64,000 bases of DNA from Monosiga brevicollis MX1 (lineage: Eukaryota > Opisthokonta > Choanoflagellata > Craspedida > Salpingoecidae): positions 841,586-905,585 of the forward strand of contig NW_001865054.1 of NCBI RefSeq assembly GCF_000002865.3. Direction: 5' to 3'. The notes under the pieces are model-generated. The model was not told the origin of the DNA. It ran no database searches and saw only the letters and a list, made by a program, of their open reading frames with translations. Numbering within the stretch: position 1 is the first letter of the stretch; each line of letters starts with the position of its first letter. Shown one piece after another: positions 25,502 to 35,630 of this stretch. The translations under genes were made by a program, and so were the position numbers.

Positions 25502-26269
25502 AGGGAGGCCTTGATCATCTTTGCAACTATTGTGCTCATTGCGACAATCGGCTTTGTTGTCGCGGCCAGGTACGGCCAAGCTCGCATCACTCGTGAGCAA
25601 CCAGGAGGGCAACTTTCTGGAGAGCAACAGCGATGCCATCAGCGACATGACCATGACCAAAGGTGCAGACAGCGCACCGTTCCTGCCCCACAGAGCGGGC
25701 CTAACTCGATCATGCCGCACACGCTAAATGTTGAATGTATTAGCGCGTCATGAGACTCATGCTGTTGTGTGGTTGTTCGCTTGAATGTACTTTTGTTTGT
25801 TTCCTTGCACCAAAAGGTGTGGGAACACTTCTTTGGACGTCGCCGGAAACATTATCGGGTGGTCATTACTCGCTTCCTGCAGACGTCTACTCGTACGTTA
25901 TCAGCACGCATTGCTCTAAAGCGAGATAGGATCGATCGAGATGAGATCGATCGGGGCTCATGTCGACCTCACCCTGGCTGACTTTGCATGGTTTGCGGCA
26001 GGTTTGCGATTGTCATGTGGGAAATTGCCACGCGTAAATTGCCTTGGAGCGAGTTGACGCGCTCCTGGGATGTTGCAGCGGCCGTGGAAGAGGGGCGGCG
26101 CCCCACGGTCCCTGCTGTACCTGTCAAAGCGTTTACGGATCTCATGCAGGCGTGCTGGGATCAAGAGCCCTCAGCGCGACCCACGTTTGCGCAGGCCGAG
26201 GCGATGCTGAAGCAAATTTCTGCTGAGTCAGATGTCAACAGCCAAGAATCTTTTGAAGCCGAAGCATGA
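21352..26269 (+). CDS. Kelch/Cys-rich/EGF receptor-type kinase with TKL-like catalytic domain
   Basis: Exons: 21352-22383, 22581-22713, 22823-24274, 24348-24703, 24809-25247, 25570-25661, 25817-25892 and 26002-26269, phases compatible. A signal peptide (CVTAAAVLVTLSALCSVVHG) precedes a long ectodomain of kelch-type blades with GG, YGG and (Y/F)xxxxxxW marks (for example VLLVGGMV, VLYVMGG, EYGGQVG, VYGGADY, VIYGGAI, LLIGGSD). A Cys-rich segment (ALCPIGAYNSVPGASDC) and an EGF-like loop (CSANGECEV...CKCELGFSGTHCE) follow. Next come one TM helix (VCFGLLVLSGSLFCFF), a coiled coil and the kinase: PGAFGEV, VAVKRLKG, IHRDLKSPN, DFGTAK, GTLLWTSPE, DVYSFAIVMWEIATRKLPW, RPTF. HRDLKSPN points to the TKL group rather than classical tyrosine kinases. 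The first glycine of the loop is Ala. All catalytic residues are present, so it should be active. The intron inside DFG holds the N gap. Confidence 0.85.
25340..25499. other. Assembly gap flanked by poly-A inside an intron
   Basis: A run of A ending at 25358 is followed by 50 N (25360-25409), ACCCAACCCCCCCC, and then about 75 A (25425-25499). This lies wholly inside the intron splitting the DFG codons of the receptor kinase, so the coding sequence is unaffected. The true intron length is unknown; 50 N is a placeholder size. Confidence 0.95.
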
Positions 26270-26439
26270 AAGATGTGTCAATCGAAGGTTTTGAATGTGG
26301 ACCGCAAAGAAAAGACTACCTTTGTAATGTGTTGAGATGAGCACGAGGCATGATTGTGATAGAAGAACTTCCGTCAATTAAAAAACTAAGAGGGGCATTT
26401 ACAACAACATGATGCTTCGGGCAGGGCGATTAACTAGAC

Positions 26440-27942
26440 CTAATCAGAGTCATCGGTGCATTGTGCTAACAGGGCTGTGGCTTGTTGCTGAATGTGGGCG
26501 CAAATGCGCTGAACACCGGTGACGTAAAGGTGGCCTGGGGCACCGGTGGCGGGAGCTGAGGTGCATTGTGCCAAAGCCGCTAGCCGTTGGAGAAGCGGCG
26601 CCACGCCGGCTTTGACAAACTCGTGGGGCAGGCCTTGCAGAAGCGGTTGTATCTGGCAACTATCAAGGGGGCCGTCCAAATCCAATCCTTCGCTGATGAG
26701 GATGGCAAGAATGAGCCAGGCCCAGTTGTCAGACCGCAGAACTGCGCGAAGGCGCAGTTTGTCAGCGGCCAGAGGTTCGGTGACCCAATCACGGGGCAAG
26801 TGTTGGGCGAGCCAGGCGGCAGACGCGGGCGGGATGTCCGGTAGGACGAGGGCTAAAGTGACGGCATCGCAGCTGGGTTCTGCAAGTTCAAAGCCGTAGG
26901 AGCATAGCAGTTCCTCATTCGTTCGGTCTCCGTAGGTGTTGTAGAGGCGGCCGCCTCGGGGTACGGGTTGGGTGGTCCGAAAGCCGAGGGCCTGATCTTC
27001 AAGGACAAAGCGCAAATTTACCAGGGTGTGGGAATGGTTGAGCGCGTCAAAGATGGGGAGAAGGTAGGCGGCGTGAGAGGCAAAAGAGGCTGGCAAGGGC
27101 GGGAGCGAATCGCGCGCAAAGGCACGGGAAAGCACGAGTTGATGGGCGTGGCGAAGGGTGGTGACGGGAATCTGGTGACGCTGGGCATAGTCACTGGCAT
27201 GAAGGGCAGCAAGCTGGCGAGCCAACTCGGCCTGCTGAGTGGGCAAGCTGGCGGCAAGATTTGTGCCACGCAATGCATGTACCCGCGCCTCATCCCAGTA
27301 GAGGGCGGCATCAGGAACCGCGGCAGCGGCAAGATACTGGCGCCAAAAGTCACTTTCGGGCGTCTTCTTGGAGGGTGGCTCGGGCTCGGGCTCTGGGCGA
27401 ATATGTGATAGGGAGGAAAGGTGCGAGTGGCCATCGTGCTGACAATGCAATCTTTGGGCAAGGGTCAGCACGAGGCCAGCGTGTTTGCCGGCGTTTGGCA
27501 GATCAGTCCCGGGATCGGGCGTGAGCACCAAATGTAGGGGTAGTGCGAACATGAGCGTGTCTTTGGGCACATCAGCGTCAACATGGCAGTGAAACGGGGC
27601 TGCAACCAGATCGAGATGAAATGAAGCACAGGCTGTGAGAGGCTGTGTGTCGACGCTCAAGCATAGCGCGTGGGTGGGATCTGAGAGGCCTGACAAGGCA
27701 ACGAGATGGGCGGCGGGTCGCTTACGATCAGCGTCGAAACGCACGGCCGGGTGCACGGTGCAGCCGACGCGTTGAGCAGCTGCGAGAAAGGTCATGGTCG
27801 GGTTGGCATGTACCTCGTTGTTGCTCGTTGATGTGGGTTCCGTCAGAGGAGGGGGCGATGGAATGAGCGGGGTCAGAGGCACGACTAGCTCAGCCATGGC
27901 GGTGGTCATGCGCTCTATCGCATCAGATGTTGGCGGTGACAC
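26440..27942 (-). CDS. SET-domain lysine methyltransferase of the SETD3/SETD6/Rubisco-LSMT class
   Basis: A single 500-residue frame without introns. After a Pro/Ser-rich leader (a second Met at 27909 could also start it), the protein has an N-terminal SET part with DTLMFALPLHLVLT, a helical insert, FWRQYLAAA, then the hallmark SET C-terminal part: YLLPIFDALNHSHT, VPRGGRLYNTYGDRTNEELLCSYGFEL. The NH(S) box and the NTYGxxxNxELLxxYGF box are shared by SETD3, SETD6, yeast Rkm enzymes and plant Rubisco LSMT; they bind AdoMet and form the catalytic pocket. A C-terminal helical region resembles the LSMT substrate-binding domain. Substrate cannot be told: actin His, histone, ribosomal protein or NF-kB-like Lys are all known in the class. 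The usual N-terminal GRG motif is degenerate (KRPAAHLVAL). Confidence 0.78.
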   Translation of the reverse strand: MSPPTSDAIERMTTAMAELVVPLTPLIPSPPPLTEPTSTSNNEVHANPTMTFLAAAQRVGCTVHPAVRFDADRKRPAAHLVALSGLSDPTHALCLSVDTQPLTACASFHLDLVAAPFHCHVDADVPKDTLMFALPLHLVLTPDPGTDLPNAGKHAGLVLTLAQRLHCQHDGHSHLSSLSHIRPEPEPEPPSKKTPESDFWRQYLAAAAVPDAALYWDEARVHALRGTNLAASLPTQQAELARQLAALHASDYAQRHQIPVTTLRHAHQLVLSRAFARDSLPPLPASFASHAAYLLPIFDALNHSHTLVNLRFVLEDQALGFRTTQPVPRGGRLYNTYGDRTNEELLCSYGFELAEPSCDAVTLALVLPDIPPASAAWLAQHLPRDWVTEPLAADKLRLRAVLRSDNWAWLILAILISEGLDLDGPLDSCQIQPLLQGLPHEFVKAGVAPLLQRLAALAQCTSAPATGAPGHLYVTGVQRICAHIQQQATALLAQCTDDSD

Positions 27943-28918
27943 GGCGGGCAGACGTTATCTGCGGAATAGACCACGTCCACGTCGCATTGACCAAACTCAA
28001 GTGACTGCATGTGCTGGTCCAGTCGGCCAATCCGCGACGAACCCTCGCGACCTCTTTGACAAAGATGATCGAGCAGCTCACGACACAGCTCTTGTGTGTG
28101 TGTGTGTGTGTGTGTGTCTGGCAATTCGTGTGCGTGTTTCCGCAATCGTTGTGGGTTTCCATAGCCAGTCGCTGGCCCGGTCATTTGTGATATTTTCTCT
28201 GCATAAACCTCCATTGAATGAAAGTTGAGTTCGACAATAACAAGAAGTATAGCTGCACTTACATCGACTTCGGATGACAATGTGTGATGCTTTTGAAGTG
28301 TATAACATGTATCACACTTGATGAAAGACGGAGTGACAGAACGAATTGCATCACCCGAGCACAACACAATCAAATGTCAGATGAAACTGTCAGACGTTCG
28401 GACGCGATTGCACAAGCCATCACACTTGTCGATTTTTTTTTTTTTTTTTTCATTTTTTTGTGCGCGTGCAGGAGTAGGGCGCGCGCCATGGTCGGCGGGA
28501 AGGGGGCTTCAATGTTTGCTACGTGGGGGCGTGGCAGTGTCGGCATGGGATGCTGGTGGCGTGTGGTGGGCTTGAAGTATGACACGCTTGAGGCTGACGG
28601 GCGATGCGGGGTTATGCTTGTAGACGTTCTCCGAGGAAATTTTCTTTGAAGCTCTTCAGCGTGGTGGACGTCAAAATGGGTGCGCGTTTTACTGTTGGGC
28701 AGCGCTGTTTCTCCATCGCCGCTTGATCTTGCCAGAGCCAGTCTTGCCTGCTATTTTCCCTTGTCTTATTTCCATGCTCCTCTTTCCCGGTGGTCTCCTC
28801 TCCTGTGAAACCTGGCCCTGCAGCTGAAATTTGTGAGTTTGATCTGTCCTTGTGCTGGAGCTCACGTGCCGAGCTCCGCGCCAGGGAGACGCGTCCCGAC
28901 GAGAGGCGAGGCGGTCTC
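27943..28918. other. Divergent intergenic region between SET gene and ribose-5-phosphate isomerase
   Basis: It contains a (GT)n run at about 28094-28118 and a T-run at 28434-28450. No convincing coding region. It presumably carries the promoters of the two flanking divergent genes. Confidence 0.4.
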
Positions 28919-30654
28919 ATGGCGAGCAGTATCTCGTTTCTCGCTAGTCGCCCCTGCAGTTCCCTTTTGACTCATCCTTTTTTTGGGGTGTTTAATTTTC
29001 AATCGTTCTTTCTGCAGCTCAAGAAGTGCTGCAAGGCCTGGACACGGTTGCTCAGGCCAAGCTGCGTGCCGCCTATGCAGCGGTCGACAACCACGTCAAG
29101 GTGCGCCCTGGCGCTTCGAGTTTGAGTTTCAAGTGGTCACCAAGACAAGTTTGGGTCGCGTCAACTACACAGAGACTTTCTTTCGAATTTGCTGACGCGT
29201 TTTATCCGACTGGCAGGATGGTCAAGTCGTGGGTATCGGCAGTGGCTCCACCGTGGTGTTTGCCGTGCAGCGACTGGCCCAGCGCGTTCGCGACGAAAAC
29301 TTGCGGGTGATTTGCATTCCCACCTCCTTTCAGGTACAATGACCAAATCGCCATCAGATCTGCCTCGGGGCTGTGTTCCTATCGACAGTGACACCAACTC
29401 CAACTTGCGTAGGCGCGACAGCTCATTCTCGAGAACAAACTGGTTCTTGGCGACCTGAATGCCAATCCCGTCGTATGTTCCAATCGTGGTCTTTCCGGTT
29501 TTACCAGCTTGAAACGATGCGCTCCTTGACTGCGCACCTGCTCATGGCCCCTTGGCCATCTCTCCGTGACAGCTGGATGTGGCCATTGACGGCGCAGATG
29601 AAGTGTCGGCCCAGTTGGACTGCATTAAAGTATGTGGCGCCGCTCATTGCAGCTCGCCTCTGCGTGGCCGACTTCAGTAGCGTGATAGCCAGCCTCTTGC
29701 CTCATTCCAATTTTCAATTTCCTGGATGCCATGGATTGCAGGGTGGAGGCGGCTGCCTTTTGCAGGAAAAGATTGTGGCGTCCAATGCCGATCAACTGAT
29801 TATTATCGCCGATTACAGCAAGATTGCAGACTACTTAGGTGGGTAAACCAGCACAACTTTGGGTCCATGCTACCATTCGAGCTGCTTTGCTGGTTTGTGG
29901 CATACTCAGCCAAGCGCCCGATTCGCGACGCCAGGATCTGTCTGGAAGAAGGGCGTGCCCTTGGAGGTCATTGCCGATTGCTACGTTCCAATCATGCGCA
30001 AGGTGTTCCAAACACGCCAGCCTGCTTTTTCTTGTTCTTGTTCTTGTGCACGAGCATGATTTGCTCATGTGTCAAAAATAGCCTGTTGCTCATGCTGCTT
30101 GTTCGAATATCTAGCTCGAGAAGATGGGCGGCAAGCCGGTGCTTCGCATGGCCAAAGCCAAAGCCGGTCCCTGCGTCACTGGTACGTTGCCATGTCGCTG
30201 AGCCCTTGCTGTCCCCCCCGCTCGGGCCTCATGACAAGGCGTTGTGGCTTTGTGGCTGTGTGACAGACAACGGCAATTTCATCGTTGACTGCGACTTTGG
30301 CGTCATGCAAGAGCCCGCCAAGCTCGAGCAGGTGCGCGCGCAAAACTTAATGACCTCCTCCAATCTTGCATCAATGCTGGTGTCCGACCTGACTGAAGAA
30401 TCGTGCTCAACCTGGTGCCGCAATCCTAGCAACTCTTGAGCATTCCCGGCTTGGTTGAGACCGGTTTCTTTTTGCAAATGGCCGTCAAGGCTTACTTTGG
30501 CATGCAGGACGGCAGTGTCAAGACGCTCGATGCACCTGCACGTAAGTGGACGTATCCACCTCGCCAAAGCCTGTGTGCGGTCCCGCTCAAAGAATGCCTC
30601 ACAATCCATTCTTGTGCTCGACGGGCCGCCGCGTATTTGACACTAGGGCAATAA
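28919..30654 (+). CDS. RPIA: Ribose-5-phosphate isomerase A
   Basis: Ten exons: 28919-28928, 29018-29100, 29217-29333, 29413-29472, 29573-29629, 29742-29838, 29935-30002, 30115-30181, 30267-30331 and 30430 onward. The tiny first exon (MAS plus one base) joins in frame to give [16 protein letters not shown]. Family landmarks follow: [16 protein letters not shown] (phosphate loop), [42 protein letters not shown] (catalytic Asp/Lys region), [17 protein letters not shown] and [10 protein letters not shown]...YFGMQDGSV. The enzyme interconverts ribose-5-phosphate and ribulose-5-phosphate in the cytosolic pentose phosphate pathway. The C-terminus is uncertain: a strong GTAAGT follows DAPA at about 30541, so either translation continues to the stop at 30652 or a small extra exon exists. 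No mitochondrial leader is seen. Confidence 0.93.
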
Positions 30655-31302
30655 GAGCACCTTGGCACGGGGTTGTTCTCGTGATCATTATGACTAGCTG
30701 GCTTGGCATGGGGTTGCGAGGACCTTGGCAAATCGAGAGCCATTTCGTGAAGGAGACCCATCCATGGAAGCATGCTGTGTTCACTTGATCATGTAAAAGG
30801 AAGAAGAGGCTCATTTTCTGTACTTTCTCAACACAAACACATTGATGACATGGATGTCACTTGCCCAAAATCACAACCGCACCTCACTCATTGGGCCGAA
30901 GAAAAAAAAAAAAAAAAATTTATGGCAACGCCAAAGCTCGCGTTTCGGACAAAAGTCGGGATGAAGGCATGGTTTTGACACCTCGCGTTCACGCCTCTGC
31001 GTCATCATTAAGACCCCGAGCAAACCGTTGTCCACAAAAGGCGCTCCACACGTGGACGCTCTGCGGTCAAGGCGGCAGTATGATAACACCATCAGTGGGG
31101 ACATTTATAATTCTTTTCCACGCGCAATTTTTGCTGAAAGCATTTATAACGTACATAGATAAAGTCGTTGGCAGATTCATAGGATAGCACGGGGTTGAGT
31201 GCCTTGCGGCGCTGGCGTGGGCGAAGCGCGTATCTAAAAGTGTTTAACGATCAAGGCGTAAGAGACACAGCCCTATTGAGCGTGCTGCCACGGACAAAAA
31301 GG
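30655..31302. other. Intergenic between convergent RPIA and Kar5-like genes
   Basis: An A-run at 30903-30918 and AT-rich DNA near 31100-31180 suggest 3' untranslated sequence. No gene seen. Confidence 0.4.
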
Positions 31303-33681
31303 TCAAGACCAGGACAAAACTGACCGGCCAGTTTCCGTCGCAGCCAGCGGCAGTTCGTCGTCGTCGTCTGGTGTGCAGGTGAGCAGGTGAGCAACCACGC
31401 AACACAAGAATGAGAGCGAGGGGCACACTGAAAGAAAGTGTCGTATCTGCTTACCCGAGACCTCTTCACTGCCCCAATCACTTTCGTCACTGCCATCCTC
31501 ATCGGCATCGCCTTCGTCGTCACTGTCGTCATCATCAAATTCTCCTTCGTCATCACTGTAAAACTGAAACGTGGGGTCGGCCGCCTCGCCTTCATCGTCT
31601 TCAATTGAGGCCGTGGGTGGGGACACGGCCGCAGGCCCAAAAGTTGAGGGTGCGACCACATTGGCGAGGGCCGCTTGTACGCTTTGCAGGATAGCATCAT
31701 TCTGGGACTTGACAAGGCCCAGCAGGCGCTGGCTTTCGTGTGCTGGATCACGATAGTAGATGGCCGTGAAAAACAGGATGCCCAAGTCGATCATCATGAC
31801 CAGCTGGCGAGAGAAGAAATAAAACAAACGATGGCAGCATGCAGTTATAACGTAAGAAAAGCAGCACAATCCTATCCCATCACCGACTCGAGGAACCTGC
31901 AACGATCAAACCTTGCGCATAGTCCAGCAGGCGTTGAGGTAATCTTGCTGTAATTGAGGATGCACCTGCTGATCAAAGTCGATCGTTCCGTCCGCGTTCA
32001 TGTACACGTACTGGTTGAGGTAGCGCTCGGCGATAATCTCGGCGCCAAGAACAACAAACATCCAAAATCTGCGCCCATAGCCAGTATGTGTGTGTGTGTG
32101 TGTGTGTGTGAAGCAGTCGGTATGAATTTTGGTCCTCAAGGCAGGCATGTACAGGGGCCCAGACCGCATCGGAGCAATAGGTACCAACCGAGCCGAGTGC
32201 ACACGGGTTGGGGTGGTAATGATGTAGGTAATTAGCGATGCAAGAAGGAAAAAGCCCATGGCCATCAACCACTGCAGGTTGCTGCCAGTCCACTGCAGCA
32301 TGCGAAGAATAAAGCCCAGAGCCTCGCGCTGCTCCCGCATGTTCCTTGTCAGCACCTCCAAATCTGCATTGGCCTACCGCAAGCGATCCAGACCGGGGAA
32401 TAAGCGAGGGCTGCGCCGTGACAGGGCCCACCATCTTGAGCCGCGTTGCAAGAGGGCATTTTTTCCAGGCTTTACCTCAGTGACGGCCGATGCCACTGAA
32501 TGGCTCACGTCCATCAACTTTTGCTGGTTGGAGAGTGCCACTTGCTGATCCTCCAGGAGCTTCTCGTTGTGTTGGAGCGACTGCGACAGCTTGCCATCAA
32601 GCTGTTGCGTAGACTCGTCCAACTGCTGCCGGAGATACTCTTGATTGTTGAGGATGTGTTGCTGTGATGTCTGAATGCTCGTCGTCAGCTCTGATGTCAG
32701 CACTTGCATCCGATCGTGTTCTATGACCGCCACCCAGAGATGAGTTTTGGGACGCGGGGGCGAAAAACACGGTCTCCATCGGAAGGCGAGGCACATTGGC
32801 TTGCTGTGGTCGCACCTTTTTGGATGACTTCGAGTTGCATGGCACTGGAATTGGCTGCATCAATGAGATTGGTGACAGATTGCTCGACCATGAGGCGTTG
32901 GTAGACATTGGCTTCTTGTTGACACAGGTCGTCAACGCGTTCCTACGTGGGGAGCCCACTTTTGGTAAGTGCGGATACACGATTTGAAGCGGCAAGAATG
33001 CTTGCATTTTTTTATTCAAGACGACGAACCACAAAGCCCGTAACGAGATCGGTATATGCTGTGGGTAGGTGGAGCGACAAGGCAAGAAATAATGAGAGGG
33101 ATGTGGGAGGAAAGCCCTTTGGCTTGTCCGTGCGCGGGGCAGGTTGAACCAACCGTAATGGGGCAGCTGCTTGATGCAGGCAGACATGGGCATATCGTTG
33201 GTGCAGGGATACTCTTCGCGGTGATTGTGACGGGCATAGCAATTCATCAAATGAAAGGCCACCTGTCAACATGAGACGTGGTGAGAGGCGTTTGTATGCT
33301 CAAGGCGACGCAGCAGGGCCATCGTCGAACAGGTTGGACTCACTCGGGTCTTGAGCTCTTCGTCCAAGTCATGGCAAGCCGCACCGCTGTCGTGCAAGCG
33401 CAGCAGCACTGTGTGGATGCACGACTGCAGGGGTGAGCTGGTGACGACACCCTGTGATTGGTCGTTAGGCCATCAGTGTGAGCATGGGTCAAGTGCCGGA
33501 TTCTATGCATGTCACTGAAGAGCAAGGGGTAGACAGCAAGGTGCGAGGCGTGGCGTACAAGAGCAGTCATGGCCTTTTGAACCCAGGCCTCGGGGTCTTC
33601 CGTGGGGATGAGGCCATGGTTGGCCACGGCAAAAGTCAGGCTCAGCGCCAGCAGCACGCTGATCCGCATCCACCCCGCCAT
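31303..33681 (-). CDS. Kar5/GEX1/Brambleberry-family nuclear fusion (karyogamy) protein
   Basis: About ten exons. Exon 1 (33681-33559) gives a signal peptide (MAGWMRISVLLALSLTFAVA). Exon 2 (33451-33344) contains VTSSPLQSCIHTVLLRLHDSG and CHDLDEELKTR. Exon 3 (33262-33154) reads VAFHLMNCYARHNHREEYPC then MSACIKQLPHY, and mini-exon 4 (33058-33033) adds YTDLVTGF. This Cys-spaced CHDLDEE...R.A..L.NC..R...R..YPC...C pattern is the signature of Kar5/GEX1/Brambleberry. Coiled-coil exons follow (32942-32816; about 32725-32476). Then membrane helices appear: LQWLMAMGFFLLASLITYII (32373-32210), FWMFVVLGAEII, and LVMMIDLGILFFTAIYY. The tail is very acidic. The family sits in the ER/nuclear envelope and is needed to fuse pronuclei after mating. 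The last exon border (about 31450-31303) is uncertain. Confidence 0.78.
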
Positions 33682-34113
33682 CTCGACGGAATTCTGTTGA
33701 AATGAGGGTGTTAAGGTCAAAGTGTGAGCACCCGCAGCCGCCGTCAGTCGATGGGCCCTGCACGCACAGCAATGCAGAGCTCTCCCTCCCAGCAAAAGGT
33801 GCGATGGTTCTCACAAGAAGTCGTCGTAAAAACCGAAAAGCGAATCCAAAAAAAAAGAATAGAACGGGCAAGAGATTTTGAAATTGGGCGGGAAGTAAAG
33901 TTTATAGATGTGACATACATTACACTTTATGATGTCTTTTGTTGTTGAAGGGAGATGAAAGAATGGCTGGATCAATTATGTTCATGCCGATTCGGATGAT
34001 GAAGGAGTGGCCTGAAAGGTGGGGGCCGCGGGGGGAAAGAGGGGTCGTGGCATCGGCGGAATAATGGATGGGGAGGTAGAGTCAGCAGACCGCTTGGGAA
34101 TAACGGAACAACT
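33682..34113. other. Spacer between two minus-strand genes
   Basis: Short spacer upstream of the Kar5-like gene and downstream of the mS26-like gene. An A-rich stretch sits at 33835-33860. Nothing coding recognised. Confidence 0.4.
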
Positions 34114-35075
34114 TTACTCTTGACGCGTGTTCTTGCGGCGCTGGACCAGATACTCGGGGGTCGTGGATTGGGACAGACGAGTCATGAGGATGTCGTCCAG
34201 CATGTCGAGGTCCTTCAGCGTGATCATGCTCTCACTGATGAGAGAGCGGATGGAGTGAGGCAGGAGGCATGCTCAATGAGATGGAAGGCACAATGAAGCA
34301 AGGATGGCACCGAGCAGGTGAGCACAGACGATGGACAAGGGGGCCTACCGCTGCTCGATTTGTCGCTCCACCACCGATTGACGCCTGGCAACTTGCTGTG
34401 ATATGGGTATCCACGAGGCCGTGACAAACGAAGGGGTGCGGGAGGAGAAGAAAGCAGCCGTGGCGATGGTGAGGAGAGACTGCGCCACAGGGTTGCATTG
34501 GTACCCAGCTAGTGCCTCAGCCTTCACGAGAGAGGGGTCTGCAGACGCACCATTTCATACACGGCACGGGCGCGGTGCTGGCCGAGAGCGCGATGCTCGG
34601 CCTTGACCTCCTTGCGAACGTCTGCCAGCTTGCGCCTGCGAGGCACCGAGAACAAAAGACGGGAAGTGAGGCTTAACACCCGTACCAAGGAGAAAGCGGC
34701 GACCAGCTCGTCCCGAACGTACATCAATTCCTGTTTGCGGGCCTTGATGGCTGAGGTGGCCTCGGAGGACCGACGGCTGCCTGCAGCTTGCTGGGCCTGC
34801 TGATGCTTCAGTTGCTGGGCCAATTTCTGCTGCTTCTTCTCCTCGCGGGTCGGCATACCGTGGCGCTTGATGTAGTCGACCCGGACCTCATGCATGCCCT
34901 CGAGCCACTCACGACGGCGCTTGGAAAACGTGTCCTCGGGGCGGTGATAGCTCTTGTTCCATGCAGCCTTACCACGTCGAGCCTCCAGCACCACCGCACT
35001 CGCACCACCCAATGGCCGCAATGCTACCGACGCGGCCATGGCCTGCCCACCGCGCGCTGCCACTGTTCGCAACAT
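34114..35075 (-). CDS. Probable mitochondrial small-subunit ribosomal protein mS26 (Pet123-like)
   Basis: About four exons. The start at 35075 gives MLRTVAARGGQAMAASVALRP, a basic, Ser/Ala-rich leader typical of mitochondrial import. The mature part is strongly helical and basic: FSKRRREWLEGMHEVRVDYI, REEKKQQKLAQQLKHQQAQQ, RRKLADVRKEVKAEHRALG and QQVARRQSVVERQIEQR. The last exon (about 34240-34114) ends SMITLKDLDMLDDILMTRLS...YLVQRRKNTRQE. The combination of a long Lys/Arg/Gln-rich helix and a closing ITxxxLDxxxxxxL segment parallels mS26/MRPS26 (FITxENLxxRIExxL), a structural protein of the mitoribosome small subunit. Similarity is to pattern rather than to long identical blocks, so the call is moderate. 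Other mitochondrial ribosome proteins with coiled coils are alternatives. Confidence 0.42.
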
Positions 35076-35630
35076 GATTCCCAATGTGTCTGAGGAGCAA
35101 GAAATACGAGCGTGTGTGTGTGTGTGTGTGTGTGGCACCTCTCATGGGAGGTTGTGATAGTGTAATATGTGACACGCTTTAAACTGCATTTGGATCAGCA
35201 ACTTTCAACTTTAAAGGGGTTGTCATCTTTTCTGAAAGTTGAATGGTACGGTGTTGTGTGTGTTCTCTGTGTGTGTTGAGGCACACACGTGTTTGAAGGG
35301 TCCACGAGCTTGTAGCGTTCCTTCTGTCGGCATTTGCGCCACGAGTTGCGACGCTTGCCCGTCGCTCTCTCTCTCTCTCGCTTTCGCTTTCGCTTTCGTT
35401 CCGGTCGCTCGCTCGCGCGTGCTTGCTGGCTTTTTTTGGGGGGATTTCTTGTTGAGCAGGGGGCATTAAGCTCCCGCTGCTGCTGCCGCTGTTGCTGCTG
35501 CTGTTGTTTTGGAGGTATATCTCCTTGAACAACAGTCTCGACACCTTTTTTTCAGAGTGCCAAAGACGCCGCGCGTTGGTGACACTCGTCGAGGACCGTC
35601 GCTACTCTGACCAACATTAGCACCGGAAAC
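35076..35630. other. Divergent intergenic region upstream of GNL3-like gene
   Basis: It carries a (GT)n run at 35112-35134, CT/CTTTCG repeats at 35365-35400 and CTGCTG triplets near 35476-35504. No gene seen; likely promoters of the mS26-like and GNL3-like genes. Confidence 0.4.

Noticed and set aside
25315-25596. Poly-Lys and poly-Phe frames around the N gap
   Set aside because: They are translations of the poly-A run and placeholder Ns within an intron.
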